The notes: generated by a model from the letters alone, not told the origin. A DNA stretch of 64,000 bases from Taxawa tesnikishii (nom. ined.) (GCA_030247885.1 JAPDRO010000004.1:992001-1056000); one strand, 5' to 3'; counted from the first letter of the stretch, positions 10,675 through 22,377 are shown. A program made the numbers and translations.

Positions 10675-12104
10675 CTACTTGCCCACGTCGGTGAAGTTTT
10701 CCGGTTCGATGTTGCTCCACTCTGGAATCTCCCTGACCTTCTTCCACAACTCCTTCTCGAGTTTCGTCGCCGCTTTATGATACGGCGTGGTTTCGCTGTT
10801 GTAGCGCCGGCAGTTGTTGCAGATGAGTACTACGTCTCTGATGAAATCCTCGGGCAGAGGGTATGCGTCGCTTTCGAGCTTCGTCTCCATGGTCGAAAGG
10901 TCCATGGGCTGCTTGATGACGTCGTAGTAATCCAGCACTTCGTCTTTGTTGACGGGCTGAAGGAACGGCCACGCGTTCGTACTGTTCTGCAATGCTGAAA
11001 GGATGTGCATCAGGGTAGAGTGCCAGGGGTTGTGGCGGGGCTGTCGGGCCAGCGCGTCCATGTCAGGGGACCAACCGGTCTCCTTGATTGCTGTTATGGA
11101 CAGCGGATCGATGGCAGGAGCGGCTGCCCTTTCGATATGTTCCTCCACGCGGCGGGCGGTTGATGGACCTCGTAGCTTTTGCTGACGGCCTTGATCTTCG
11201 CATGCACGCATGCCTTTTGCTTAAGGAGTAACCGTCCGCTTTCAAGATATCTGATCTTGGGCAGCATGGAGCACTGCATGATCGTACCGCCTTCGTAGTC
11301 CTTGATGTAGCCCATCCACCTTGGCTTATCCAATGTAATCTCCTTTGTGAATCCCTGTTTCTTGAAGTATCCGATGGCATAGTTGTCGGCGTATGTGAGG
11401 AAGTGCATCACATCCGAGGTGGCCTTGACATAGTCTTTCAAATGCGACATCAAATGCGCACCGTAACCCTTGACTTGCTGGTCTGAAGATATGGCGCAGA
11501 ATACGATCTCGGCAAACTGGCGCCCTTTGAAAGGTTTGTACGTGATGCCTCCCACCACCTCTAGCGGCTTCTTGACGATCGCCATGCTGAGATGTGTCCG
11601 GTCGTAGACCAGGCGTGCGATATAATCCTTGGGCATCTTTGGAAGCTGCTTCTGAAAGATGCACTTGAGACCGGTGAGGATGATGTAGGACTCATGGCTG
11701 CCATCGTTGTTGACAACACGAAACTCAATTTCTCCGTTTCGCTCTTCGATCACCGCAGGCTAGAACCTCCTTTGTGAGCTTTGCGCTTCCGCTGAGTGTC
11801 AGCTCATGGGATGATGCGCAACGTACCTTCTCCGGGAACGGTACAGGCTTCGCGGGCTCCCTCGGCAGAGAGGCTGCAAAATCGGGCGACGGTGATGAAG
11901 AGGACTTTATGCGCTTGTGGTCGGCGGCCACATCGAGAGAGTCTTCGGCTTTGCGCTTGTCTTTGACTACATGAAATGAACAAGGACACCCGTCAGCGAT
12001 CATGCCCGACCTCAACCTTGGACCCATCGTGTGCGATAAACATGGCAGTCTAACGCTAACATGTCGGAGAACTTACATTCGTCCTTGATAAGTGCTGGTG
12101 CCAT
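10675..12104 (-). CDS. GCN5: Histone acetyltransferase GCN5 (SAGA/ADA), frame broken once
   Basis: Catalytic subunit of the SAGA and ADA complexes, acetylating histone H3 tails. 417 residues from exons 12104-12077, 11966-11827 and 11759-10675 (introns 110 and 67 bp), with one base restored near 11127. The N-terminus is short and acidic/Ser-rich. The GNAT domain follows: [20 protein letters not shown] (acetyl-CoA loop Q-x-x-G-x-G), [28 protein letters not shown]. Then comes a linker with [15 protein letters not shown] and a C-terminal bromodomain ([38 protein letters not shown] with the acetyl-lysine-contact Asn). The slip lies between the domains, in a CCC run (11127-11129, plus strand). Because GCN5 is intact on both sides, I read it as a sequencing indel. 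Divergent from OST5. Confidence 0.95.
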
Positions 12105-12327
12105 GGCTGGAGGGATGTGCGAGGATGCATGCGGTGGTGTTGGTGTTCGCCGCATCTGGCAGGAGAGCGCGGATGGTTGATGATCCGGGGGCTACCGAAG
12201 AAATTCCGAGGACAGATCTGGGGAAATGCCAAGAATACCGGCTCACTCCAGCTGTTCACTTCGCCGTGCTGCTTGCTTCACTTGAGCACATCCATTGAAA
12301 TTTGTTGCATCTCATCCTGACGCAACC
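12105..12327. promoter_or_regulatory. Bidirectional promoter region, GCN5/OST5
   Basis: 223 bp between two divergent start codons. No clear TATA box. A 110-bp first intron of GCN5 adjoins it and could hold further control sequence; this is inference. Confidence 0.45.
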
Positions 12328-12728
12328 ATGTCCGCTCAACCGCTCCGTGATCTCTGGGACGCCGCTGCTGGCCAGCCTTACGAACCTGCAATCGGCAAGA
12401 ACAGCCAATTCACCGTCGGCTTCACTCTCCTGTTGACCGGTATGCTTGGCATGCTCTTCGAATCAGGCAAGGGCAACTAGCTAATCACCTGTACAGCTCT
12501 CATGCTCTCTGGATACTTCGGCCTCAGTATGATGTTTCCACCATCTCACAATCGCAGAATACTCATGCAATCACAGACCCTTCGCTGAAGAACCTCCCCT
12601 CGTCGGTATTCCGGCGTCGATCGCTGCTGGGTAGGCGCATGGCGGATGCCGAATTACGAACCTTTAGCTTACGTGTTGCAAGATTGGGCGCTGTCTACAT
12701 GATCTGTGCCGTCGGTGTCTATGTCTAG
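12328..12728 (+). CDS. OST5: Oligosaccharyltransferase subunit OST5 (TMEM258-like), frame broken once
   Basis: Small two-span ER membrane subunit of the complex that transfers N-glycans to nascent proteins. 80 residues with one base restored: exons 12328-12439, 12497-12526, 12577-12630 and 12683-12728, with introns of 57, 50 and 52 bp. Reads LWDAAAGQPYEPAIGKNSQF, first membrane span (TVGFTLLLTALMLSGYFGL), loop NPSLKNLPLVGIPASIAAG, second span GAVYMICAVGVYV. The exon 3 frame fails at the CCCC run 12596-12599; a fifth C restores it. Length and the two-span layout match the family. The short, intron-dense structure hides it from simple ORF searches. Confidence 0.85.
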
Positions 12729-13390
12729 AAGGGGCTATACTCAACGACCACCTCCAATCCAGCTTCCAGGAGTACCGATAACACTCGCCGCACATCTAAC
12801 TGCACTGGATCCCGCAAATACCAGTCTGGTTTAAGCGTGCTGTGTCTGGACAGCATGACTTGCACGCAGTCTGACATGAGAAGGAAGACAAGCGTGCGAG
12901 GCGAGAGTGGTAATAAGAAAAGGCACACTGCGAGCTGCGGGTTGGGGATATGAGAAGAGACGCATGCTTCCAGACCACGACTTGTAGTGGACGTTGCTGC
13001 TTTCAATCCATCAGCGCTTGCTTGTTCGTTTAGATACCCCTGTCATGACAAAAAAACATATGGGAACAAAAGACACTCCACGAATTTGCATAAATTTCCG
13101 GGACCGACACCTCAACATCAATCACCACACTAGACGTTGTGACAGCGTTGCTGACAAAAGTACATCATTGACTCTGGACGCTCACAGCACTGGAGCCGTA
13201 TCTCTTGCCCATCGAGGAGTTTGCCATATGTGTAGGCAATATAGGAGCTATGGGATGGTAAAGATGTATGCATTAGTTCGTTTATCATCAAGCTAGAGAA
13301 GCTCGCGCATGATTTTCATAGCAATATGCTCTGCTGGCCTCGTTGAGCGTTCCATCGCTTGTTGCTTTCACGGTCGCAGCCCCTGTCAGG
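12729..13390. other. Intergenic, 662 bp, between convergent genes
   Basis: Downstream flanks of OST5 and the caleosin. Minus- and plus-strand frames of 60-100 codons occur but overlap each other and have no recognisable content. No repeat seen. Confidence 0.4.
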
Positions 13391-14450
13391 CTAGATACCC
13401 TTATCCGTCTTGGCCGCCTTTTGGACTCTCGCATTCCACTTGACCAATCCGTTTCTCCTCCCATTGCCCTTCTTCCGCTGCTCTTGGGCGTATTGGTCTG
13501 CCTTGTACTGGAAGATGCTGCCATCGAAGACGCGTCTGACGTCGTCCTTGCGCAGGATACCGTCTTCGGGCCAGAGGAGGAGGTAAGTCGCGAGCCCTGC
13601 GTGTCGAACATCAGCCAACGCCCCCGTAACTTTGGTTTTGTTTACGTGGAAAGGAGGAAGCAACTCACATTCCAAGAACGCAGCACTCCAACCGAAGAAA
13701 TCAAAAGCCATCCTCTGCCCCTTCAGTGCTCTGGACAGGTCCCAGAGGTCCAGTCCGCCCTTGTTGCCCCTGTCATACTTGCTGAAGAAGTCCTCGAAGT
13801 TTTGCGGGCGGAAGCGGCCCTCGTTGTCGTAGCTCATACTGTCACTGCCATGTTTATCCTTGTGCACGCGCGCGATCCAGATGCGGAAGAAGGGGTCAGG
13901 GAGATAGGTCGGGGAAGTTGGGTAGGAGAGGTTGAAGTTGATGATGAAGGTGGCGAAGGCGGCCAGGGGAATTGACCAGCCCCAGGCGCGGATGCCGCGG
14001 TAGGTGTCTTGCGGCCAGATGATGCCGTCGTTGTCGGTGTCCCAGTAGGAGCAGTGTTGCTGGACGACCTGTGGCAGAGTAGCGTCAGTAGCCGATGCGC
14101 GTGATGCCGGGGAAGGAGACACGGAGTCGGGAACTCACAGTCTGATGCTCATGCTTCTTCGCCCATCCGCCCTCAGTCGTGCCGTTCGGGGCCTCGTTCG
14201 TTGCCGCGATCGTCGCCCTCGCAGTGCCGGGGTCAAGCAGACGGTCGCCCTCCTTGGGGAAGTGTGGCAGGCGTTCTACGGTGACGGGCACGTCCTCGAC
14301 CGCGATGCTGTACGGTTTCTCGGGTGGGTAGTCGTCGATGGCCTTCCCGATCAGGCGCACCAGGTCGTTGGTGTCGCCGTTGATGACCAGCGTGCCGGTC
14401 CTGTTGTGGTCGGGCGCGCTGACGGAGAGGGCCGAAGGAAGCTCAGGCAT
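13391..14450 (-). CDS. Caleosin / peroxygenase
   Basis: Lipid-droplet and ER-associated haem peroxygenase that binds calcium. 305 residues from exons 14450-14139, 14068-13669 and 13596-13391 (introns 70 and 72 bp). A single EF-hand (YWDTDNDGIIWPQDTY) follows the His of QQHCSY. Next is an amphipathic membrane region with the proline knot (NLSYPTSPTYLPDPFFRI), then VHKDKHGSDSMSYDNEGRF, GLDLWDLSRALKGQRMAFDF and LLLWPEDGILRKDDVRRVFD, all in family order. I chose the ATG at 14450; an in-frame ATG at 14513 would add 21 residues (MSHLHLAPHLRRRYQ...), and both lie just downstream of a GAA repeat in the leader. In other fungi caleosins act in sporulation, oxylipin signalling and lipid storage. Confidence 0.93.
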
Positions 14451-14520
14451 GGTGGGCTCGTCGTCGGTTTGGTAGCGGCGGCGGAGATGGGGAGCGAGAT
14501 GGAGATGGGACATGCGCGAC

Positions 14521-14567
14521 GAGGAAGAAGAAGAAGAAGAAGAAGAAGAAGAAGGAGGAGGAGGAGC
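14521..14567. repeat. (GAA)n/(GAG)n microsatellite in the caleosin leader
   Basis: About 13 triplets of GAA then GAG on the plus strand, immediately upstream of the caleosin start (so a TTC/CTC tract in its 5' leader). Confidence 0.9.
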
Positions 14568-15303
14568 GACCAGGAGTGTTGATACTTGCAGCGCAAACCA
14601 AGCTGGTGTTTTGCTCACCTTTGCCTAATGCGCATTTGCATGTCGCGCCTGCGCTTGCATGTCTTCATTTCCCTGTCAAGTGGCCGCATCTCGCCAATAT
14701 CCTTGAACCCAGCAGTCTTGCCGTGATCCATACGTATGCATATCCAGACGTGATGGTGACGTTTGAAAATATATATCTCGCATGTGATTGTGATTGTGAT
14801 TTCTGCATCTGATTCTTGGCACTGACCCGATCGCATCCGTTTCCGATGCACCCCGGTCACACCAAGACGACGACGCAGACGAACGAGTCCGAGTCCGAGT
14901 CCGAGTCCGAGGCCGAGTCCTACAACCAGAATGAGTGCGACGTTCGTGCTGTCCTGTCTCGTTCCTGTTCCGTTCTGTTCTAATGAAAGTTGTTTCCAAT
15001 AAACGCAGCTAACTCAAAACGGAACTATAGATAGAAATATAAGGGGAAAAAATGAAAAACGCAAACGAAGTCGGAATAAAGCTCATCGAGGCTTAGATGA
15101 GGCTGAAACAACAAAGCTCAGAGTCTCTAAGCAAAGTGCAAAGTATCGCAGAGCACGAGCCGTGAACTGCGAGCGCAGCCCAATGCGAATCCAGAACCCA
15201 ACTCCCAAAGAACACAACACCAAACCGTTACTTAAAAAAAAAAAAGAACACCTCTATACCAATTCCAGAGCCGTCTAGGGACAATCAGATACAACCAACC
15301 CAC
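14568..15303. other. Intergenic, about 740 bp, with short tandem repeats
   Basis: Holds a GATTGT repeat near 14778-14801 and the hexamer repeat at 14884-14920. The rest is A-rich and probably contains the 3' end signals of the OTU gene (A9-10 run near 15234-15245). No gene seen. Confidence 0.4.
14884..14920. repeat. GTCCGA hexamer tandem repeat
   Basis: Four to five near-perfect copies of GTCCGA followed by a variant GGCCGA unit. Confidence 0.8.
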
Positions 15304-18300
15304 TTACTTCCTCCCTCCCTTCTTCCCTCCCTTCCCCTTTCCCTTTCCCTTTCCGCCCTTCTTCGCCGCACTCTTAGTCACCCTACCAGCGCGCGTACCG
15401 CTTCCAGCACCTCGAGCAGGCCTTGAGGCAGCTGCTGGAGCAGGTCCGGTGCGCGTACCGCCCGCAGCACCACGGCCGCCGGCACCTGGAGCGGGCCGCG
15501 AGGCAGGCTCGCCCCTCCGCCTCCTCGCCGCCCTCTCGGCCCTCGCTAACGGCGCTGCATGCGGATTCGCAGGTGCTGGGGCGGGCGCAGGAGGCGCCGC
15601 TGTGGTCGCCGTGGCGGCGGCTCCTCTCGCGGGCCGGCCAGCGCCGCGGCCCCGGGTTCGTGATACTGGAACCTCCACGTGCGAGGCCCTGCGGATGGCT
15701 CCCGATTGGGTGCGCGTGCGTATGGGCGACCTCCTTGGCGCGGGAGCCCTTCTTCGTCGCGCAGGGGCGGGGGCTGCGGTTGCGGATGGCGGCGGTGGCG
15801 GCGCTGAGGAGGACCACGACGTATGCGATCTCGGCCTCTGTGGAGTTCTCGGCGGCGACGGCTGGGGCGTTGCGAGCCTTGGTTGCGGCTGCTGGTTCTC
15901 CTTGTCCGAGTCCTCCGTTGCTGGTGAGGATCTGGTCGACCTCGTCGTGCCGCCCTGCTGTGGGGAAGCAACGCCGTGTCGGGTGGAACCATGATCAAGG
16001 CCCCTACTGGGGTTGCCTTGGTTCCTCGTCGCGGCCTCCGCAGCGGGGCTCTCGTCACCCACGCCCGTATCGCAATCAAAGTGCTCCACCGCAGTCGGAG
16101 TGGTCCCTCTATCTTGACGAGGATTAGATGGAGCCGGTGCGGTGGGAGATGGATCTGGAGAAGGTGTACGCGAGCGCTGGAATGGTCTCCCTGGAGATCG
16201 TCTTGGGGTAGTTGCGGCCCGGGGTGGAGTACGTGGCGAGCGGCATGTGCGAGTGAAATTTCCCAGAGGTGGTGCAGACTGAGGTCTCTTGTCCGGTCCA
16301 GAAATACCTGACTTTGGTCTCTTGCTCGGACTGGTAACCCTGTCTGCATCGGGGCTTCTTCTCTTCGTACCGGCGGATCCAGCGGATATACCAGAGTATC
16401 CTTGCCGGGCAGTCGTGCTACCAGAAGGCGGGTGTTTCTCTGTACTGTCGAGAACAATGTCGTGAAAGGGAGTGTTGCCTGGACTGGGTCCAGTTGGCGG
16501 TAGGATCTGCGCATTGTTGGTATCGTAGTTATAAGACCCCACTGGATCTCTTGTCAAAGAAGGCACCGGGCCCCCGCCAATCACCGGTTCTCTGACCGCG
16601 GGTGGGACGAGGATGGTTTGCGTAATCTCAAATTCAGCTTCTGGAGTCGGTCGCAGGCCGGTGTAGTGCTGGTAGTTCATGTAGCTCGCCAGATGTACTC
16701 TTCTGCTTGGATTGCGGTTGCCGCGTACGGCCTCCAACGTCCAGTGGTCTGCAACAGGATTGCCGTCGACCAAGACGACGTTATGCGGCGTCCAGACGAA
16801 GATCTCGACATCGAAAGCGTCGGCAAGGATCTGAAGAACACTGGCCGTGCCTGGGTTGCATCGTTAGCAATGTTGCAAAGTCACGATAGAGAGCTTGGAG
16901 ACTACTTACCCCATTCTCCATCATCCCAAACTTGTCGCCACAGCGAATGATCCTGCTGTAGCATACGTTGGTAGAGCTCATATCGTTCACTCCCGACAAC
17001 GGTTTCTTCGGGGCCCATCCTGACTATCGCCCATAGGTCACGCATGGCCCCGACCACCTCCCTGTAGCGGTCCTGGGTTCCAAACCAAGCTCGGGCAAAC
17101 GCGCGATACAAGCAGTTGCCATCTCCTGCAACATCAAGCTGCCGCATAAACATGGGGTTTGGTCTAGCTGCTCCGACCGTAGCCTCGGCCTGGATAGTGA
17201 TGCCCCTTCTTCCGGTCATCGCAAATTCTGCCCGCACGGCTGCCCGACGTCTTTCTCGACGCTCGCGGGCTTGGGCGGTCTCCGGCTCGTTCGCTGGCAT
17301 CTTTTCTCCCGCATCTCCTGTTGGCTGCTTCCCTCCCCGAGCCTTCGGCTTTCGGTCCTCTTGCCATCGACCCAGCCACATCTTTCCTTGTTGACGTCCA
17401 ATTCGTAGTTGATGAGGCGCAGGAGGAGCTCACAATCGTCGCCTTCAGTCTCAAGATCACGTTCCCCAAGAGCTTCAGGAGCCCCTGACGTCTCGCTTTG
17501 TCGGCGCGAGGATGGAGGGATCCGCGGCCACTACCGTGCTTCTCTAGTTCGGCATCGATGAGGAACGGCATACTGTTCCAGCTGCACCTTGCCTTGTTGA
17601 CACTGTATTCGTAAGAGAGAAGACGCCAGAGAAGCTCACAAATCGTGCCGTCGGTATTCAGTCCACGTTCGATCAATAATCCTTGGACCTCGACACGTCC
17701 ACCGTGCCAAGATACACGGCCATAGTCCTGCAGTCTTCTTTCGAGGGTCCCGAGGCTCTCTCCCTTTCGGTAGAGGAGCCCCAATTCGGCGAGGCGGCTG
17801 GAGAGAATATGCCTCATTAGGTTCCGGCATTCCTGGATCATCTGTTCACGGTCCAAATTGTGGTCGGGATGGAAGATTTCCTGGAGCCTGTCTGCAGCGG
17901 TGAGCTCTCGTGTGCCGCCATAATCGCAGGCCCACAGGGCGTAGTACATAATCTGCGGATCTTCCAATGGGGAAATTCGTCGCTGAGCATCATATCAATT
18001 TTTTCAATGAGTTCGTCAATGGTCTCGCCGGGATAGCGCAGATGGTTGTCCATCAGGAACCAAAAGTTACGCCGCAAACTCGATGCGAATGACAATGCGA
18101 ATGCGAGTCCGCCATATCTCCGAACTGTTTCGTTCTGCCATGCTGGGTAGTTCTCAAGAGGGTTGTCCCTCCCTAGATCTTGAAAATGAAGGTCCGTTGG
18201 GCTCGTCCTGACATCTCGCCAGTCTCTACCCCAATTGAAACCTCGTATATAGTTCGGCGAGTAAGGGCTTCCGCTATATCCCGAAGACGGCGGAAGCCAT

Positions 18301-19255
18301 CCGTCCTTAAACAGAGGAAGTGGGATTTTCGAGTCCGGGGTCCGAGGCGTACGAGAGGGTTTAGGAGTTGGCCAATTTTATCCAACGTGAACACGAAAGA
18401 GTTCTCCAATACCTCTTCTTCGGCGTCCCACCAATCATGCCATACATCCTCGCGTGCATCCCATCCTGCAGATCATCAGTATGAGGAAGGCACAAGATAG
18501 TATTTTCACGTACGGCTGCCCATGGAACCACGGTATGTTCGGTGGCATCTATGGCACTCAAGGTCAGCAGTCCCAGACTCTCTGTCAAGCTTGACAGTGA
18601 CCCTCCTTTTTCTGCAATATGCACAGAGGAAGGGGCCCCCTGTACGGTCTTTGAGCTCTGCTTCCGACTGTAGCTCGGCTTCCCAGTCGTCATATACACT
18701 CTTTTGAGTTGCACTCTCGCTGATCTCCTCGTCGAAGGTGGCATCGCAATGGCTACACCTGAGGGCACCCATAGGACATGGCCTGTAGTTCCATTGGAGC
18801 CTGATGGTCACGGCCTTTTCGCCGCAAACATGACATTTCCAGAGATTGCTCGAGTCGTCACTCGCAATTTCTCCATTGTTGTCCGAAGCACCATCAGATT
18901 TATTCTGCTCGTCATTGGGGCAGTTGCCCTGGGAGTCGTCCTTGGACTTGTCTTCGGCATCCTTACCGCCATCGTCCCCTGCATCGTCCCCTTTCCCGTT
19001 CCCGTTGTCCTGGGCTCCGTCTGCGCTGCTAGCGAACTCGTGATGATTGGTTTCGCTTGTCTCAATCAGGCCTTGCTCTTGCGCAAACTCCTCATCCGGA
19101 GAGTCATCAGCGTTTGGATCTCTCGGTGGAGTGTTGTGATAAATTGGCGATCTCTGCGGACCTCCAGACCATTGGGTTGATAGCGGCGTACGGGAAGCGT
19201 CTGCTGCTCCTCCCACTTCTGGGAGCCACGATTTGATGTAGGTTGTTAAACCCAT
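15304..19255 (-). CDS. Large OTU-domain cysteine protease with paired N-terminal CxxC modules; frame broken four times
   Basis: Predicted deubiquitinase-type protein of about 1282 residues once four single bases are restored; exon lengths then sum exactly to a multiple of three. Exons 19255-18514, 18465-16910 and 16850-15304; introns 48 and 59 bp. Order: an acidic Asp/Asn/Ser-rich N-terminus; two zinc-ribbon-like modules (WKCHVCGEKAVT...LRCSHC and FLCAYCRKRRVT...LECHRC); a WWDAEEEV region; a long helical region in which ICELLWRLLSYEYSVNK and DCELLLRLINYELDVNK are duplicated; an Arg-rich linker; the OTU core with catalytic DVAGDGNCLYRAF (Cys) and a late YQHYTGLRPT (His); then about 400 residues of Pro/Arg/Ser-rich, disordered sequence ending GKGKGKGGKKGGRK. 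The slips are near 18376, 17969, 17528 and 17383, three of them in base runs. The OTU call is firm; substrate and partners are unknown. Confidence 0.8.
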
Positions 19256-19520
19256 GGTCGCTGTCAAGAGTAAATGGTAACAAAGATGTGAGAAAATGCG
19301 AAAGACTTGTTACGGAGAGAGAAGAAGGAAACAAGTTTGCCTTGAGAGAACTAGAGTAGGGAAGACAATAAGGTACAAACAGTTGGTCTGGACAATAGCG
19401 CATTCAGCATGTGAGGTGAGGAGGAGTGAGGCGAGGTGAGGTGCAGGCCGAGAGCAGGGCGCGATGGCTTGCTCATGACATTTGCTCCAACACCACGTCC
19501 TTTGTCCTTGAAGCGACACA

Positions 19521-19610
19521 GTTTCCGCTTCCGGCAGTGTATGATTTCCCCATATGTTGTTGTGATGCGATGAAAGACAGACGTAAAGCCATGTTTCCGC
19601 TTCCGGCAGA
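19521..19610. repeat. 17-bp direct repeat pair
   Basis: GTTTCCGCTTCCGGCAG occurs at 19521-19537 and again at 19593-19609 (start-to-start about 72 bp). Could be paired binding sites; nothing links them to a gene start. Confidence 0.7.
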
Positions 19611-20848
19611 TTGCTTGAGAGAGTGCTATTTGTAAGCCATGAACAAAAGAGAAACCGATATCGAGAACTGGAGAGAATGGCCCCCTTATGGCTTCAACCT
19701 GGTCTTGTATTTCATCCAAATAAACGGCACTAAAACCAATCCGCGAAGGGAAATATTGGTACATCACATGGAACATCATTGCAGGCAGCGAGGTGGACCC
19801 TGAAATGTATGAACTTCGTTATTCGACTGTTCAAGACGCACATGGATGCGGTAACTGCGGTGTTAATATTCTGCCAGGAAGACCATGCGTCTTACGTGAT
19901 GAGCGCAAAGAAAAAACATACCGACGAAGTAAGTGTTTGAAAGTATCATGCAACGGACAGCGATGAGACATGCCGCAATATGTCATGGAGCTGTACAAGC
20001 TGCAGCATGCAGGACCCAACACCACGTTGTTGCATCAACATGCGATGCATGCATTGTTCTCACCATCTCCTGCTAGTGCTTGCGATCAAATATAACCACA
20101 GAGCCTCTGCTCTGGCCAGATATGGCGAGAGGCTTGCACTTGGCGCTGATGATGCATCTTTTGAAGTCGGCGTTGGAGTAACCGAGCAGTGGCAATATTG
20201 CGCCTGCAACAGTGATGCAAGTCTGCACCGATGAACATGAAGAGAATCGATTGGCGTTACCAGCGACCCGAATGATAAGCAACGCCTGGTGATTGCAGCG
20301 GCCATGGTAGACAGAGAGAGAGGAGGCAGTTTAGTGGCGTTAACGATCCTGAGGGTTAGCCAAAGTCCAGCAAGGAGTCTTCAGGCTTTCACAATTCTCG
20401 GAGATTGCAAATAAGCACTGAGCACTGTGTGAGCGTTTTAACGAGCATGCCGCGTATGCCGCTTGTCGATGCCATGCATGTTTGTTACTGTTGTCTGCAC
20501 TTGTAGTGTTCCAAGGACCTGGACGGCGGTTGTGGCCCGCAGCAAACCCCTTGCTTGAGGTCCGGTCAACGGCACTGCAGAGGGCGCCGTTAGGGGTTGG
20601 ATACACATCCACCTGTTTCCTTCTCCCTCGTCCACAGTTGACGAATGCTTGTCTGCGAAAGAAATAGCGATCTGCAAGAATAGACAAAAAGATCGGGCGT
20701 GTTAAGTGACGTTCAGGCAACCCGCAGAGAAGAGTGACGCGGGAACGGTGTCAAGTGCTTGCGGACCAGCCAGCTTGCGACGCGACTGGGTCCTACCTCT
20801 GATGGGGCTGGGAACGGCAGACACTGGAAAAGACGATTGCTGTTTGCG

Positions 20849-21169
20849 TTAGAAGTCGTCCCCTGAACGGAAGCGGTCTCTTTCTTTCGATAGCATCGTC
20901 TGTACCCGCTTGCCGTTGTCGTCGTGACCGAATCGAGTCACACGGCTGTCGTTGTCGCTGTCGCTGTCGCTGTCACTGTCGCTGGTGTCTCCTCTAAACT
21001 CCACTGCATCGTCATTCTGGATCATGCTGCTGATGTCCTCGTGGCCCTGCAGTGGAGCGCGTGACGATGCCGTGGCATTCCGAAGAAGAGGCTGTTGTTG
21101 TGCGGTCGAAACAACGCACAATAGACGGTTCGACTCGCAGTTACGTGCACACTTCTCCACCATGCACAA
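20849..21169 (-). CDS. Possible small hydrophilic protein with Ser-Asp repeats
   Basis: 106-codon frame whose second half reads GHEDISSMIQNDDAVEF, a (Ser-Asp)5 run, then RVTRFGHDDNGKRVQTMLSK and ERDRFRSGDDF before the stop. The charged, well-formed C-terminus looks more like protein than noise. The first half is Cys-rich and unconvincing, and no homologous family comes to mind. An upstream intron may hide the real start. It could equally be a chance frame over a GTCGCT repeat. Confidence 0.25.
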   Translation of the reverse strand: MCMVEKCARNCESNRLLCVVSTAQQQPLLRNATASSRAPLQGHEDISSMIQNDDAVEFRGDTSDSDSDSDSDNDSRVTRFGHDDNGKRVQTMLSKERDRFRSGDDF

Positions 21170-22377
21170 GATTCTGAAGGCTCAGAGTTTTGATGATGTT
21201 GTTATCGCTGTGGAGAGTTGACGCTACAAAAGCTCGACCATACGCGTAAGACGCGGGAGAGAAATACAGGGGTGGTCGAGGCTCTAACTTTAGAACGCGC
21301 CTCTACCGCGCCTCTACCGCGCCACCACCAATGGCTTGTTTTGAGGTCAAGCGGCACCCACTGTCCATGGTGAGGCGGCGGCTGACTCGTGCGAACATGT
21401 GAACGGCGTGCGACAGATGATCCAACCCGCAGCTGACACCAGGCAACATTGCACCCATGACATGCTTGTGTGGGTTGTTGTGTTCGCTGATTGCGACATT
21501 GTCGTCCATACTATACGTGGTGGGTGTTATGTATTGCGGAATTTCGTTGGCCCTTTAACAGGACCATTATCACGCTCTGACGTGTGAGTCCTGCCATCTT
21601 CTTTTACCCTGGTGATAATTAGACTTGTGCACGGCCGCGACAAATCAGAGGGCAGAATGTTGGCTTCGAAACAATCGGCTTGTCCTGTTCCTGGAGACGC
21701 GCGACAAGGAGCGGCAGCCGAACACGCTAAAAGCCTTATAGCCTCGATCTGCGCAAGCCGCTACCAAGCTCCCAAGCCACGCCGAGCACCCCTGCAGAGC
21801 GATTAGCACTCATGCAGGAACAACTGCTGCTGACCTGCTCTGCTGCCACCACCGCTGCCAGGCTGAGTTGGCAATGCATCATGGCATCGAGCTCAGACGG
21901 CCTGCAATGGCCCAGAGACGAGACCCACAATCTGCTCGGTAGCAGCAGCTACAAAACCATGGCACCAGCGCGGCCTGGTCCCGATGCTGTCTCCCCTTTA
22001 ACTCTTCTCATTATCAACCCATCTTTATCACGCTGACCTCTTCCTTAACTTTCGCTCTCCCGCATCACTTTCCAACACACCCTGTCCACTTTTTCCCAGC
22101 CCTTCACGGCCTCGGTCCAAGAGATCGTTTCCACATCCGCAATTTCACTTTCGCACACATATATCATCCAAGCATTCCTCATCTATTGCCGGTCAACCGA
22201 GATATCACCTACCTCAGCATTCCACAACATCAACTTCATCGTCGCATCTGCCGATCAGACATTGCCGATCTGTTGACACTCGTGAGGAAATTGTCATCAG
22301 AGGTGCCCGTACACCTTCACCTCCCCTTGTCAACCGGCCGACCTGTCTATTTGTGAAGGCCGACACTTCGAGTCAAC

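Larger units (their letters stand above)
19256..22377. other. Gene-poor region, 3.1 kb
   Basis: No conserved protein can be assembled in any frame, including with short introns. It contains a 17-bp direct repeat (19521 and 19593), a GTCGCT-type repeat near 20945-20980 inside a low-confidence minus-strand ORF, and a doubled CGCCTCTACCG unit at 21300-21322. The last 300 bp are CT-rich and likely form the glucanase promoter and leader. Confidence 0.4.

Noticed and set aside
10675-12104. Two separate genes, a GNAT acetyltransferase and a bromodomain protein
   Set aside because: Domain order, spacing and linker match GCN5 exactly; a single base restores one frame.
15423-16514. Long overlapping frames on both strands (up to 322 codons) across the OTU gene tail
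   Set aside because: They are shadows of a GC-rich, low-complexity coding tail. The frame with the OTU His motif and the normal stop is the real one.
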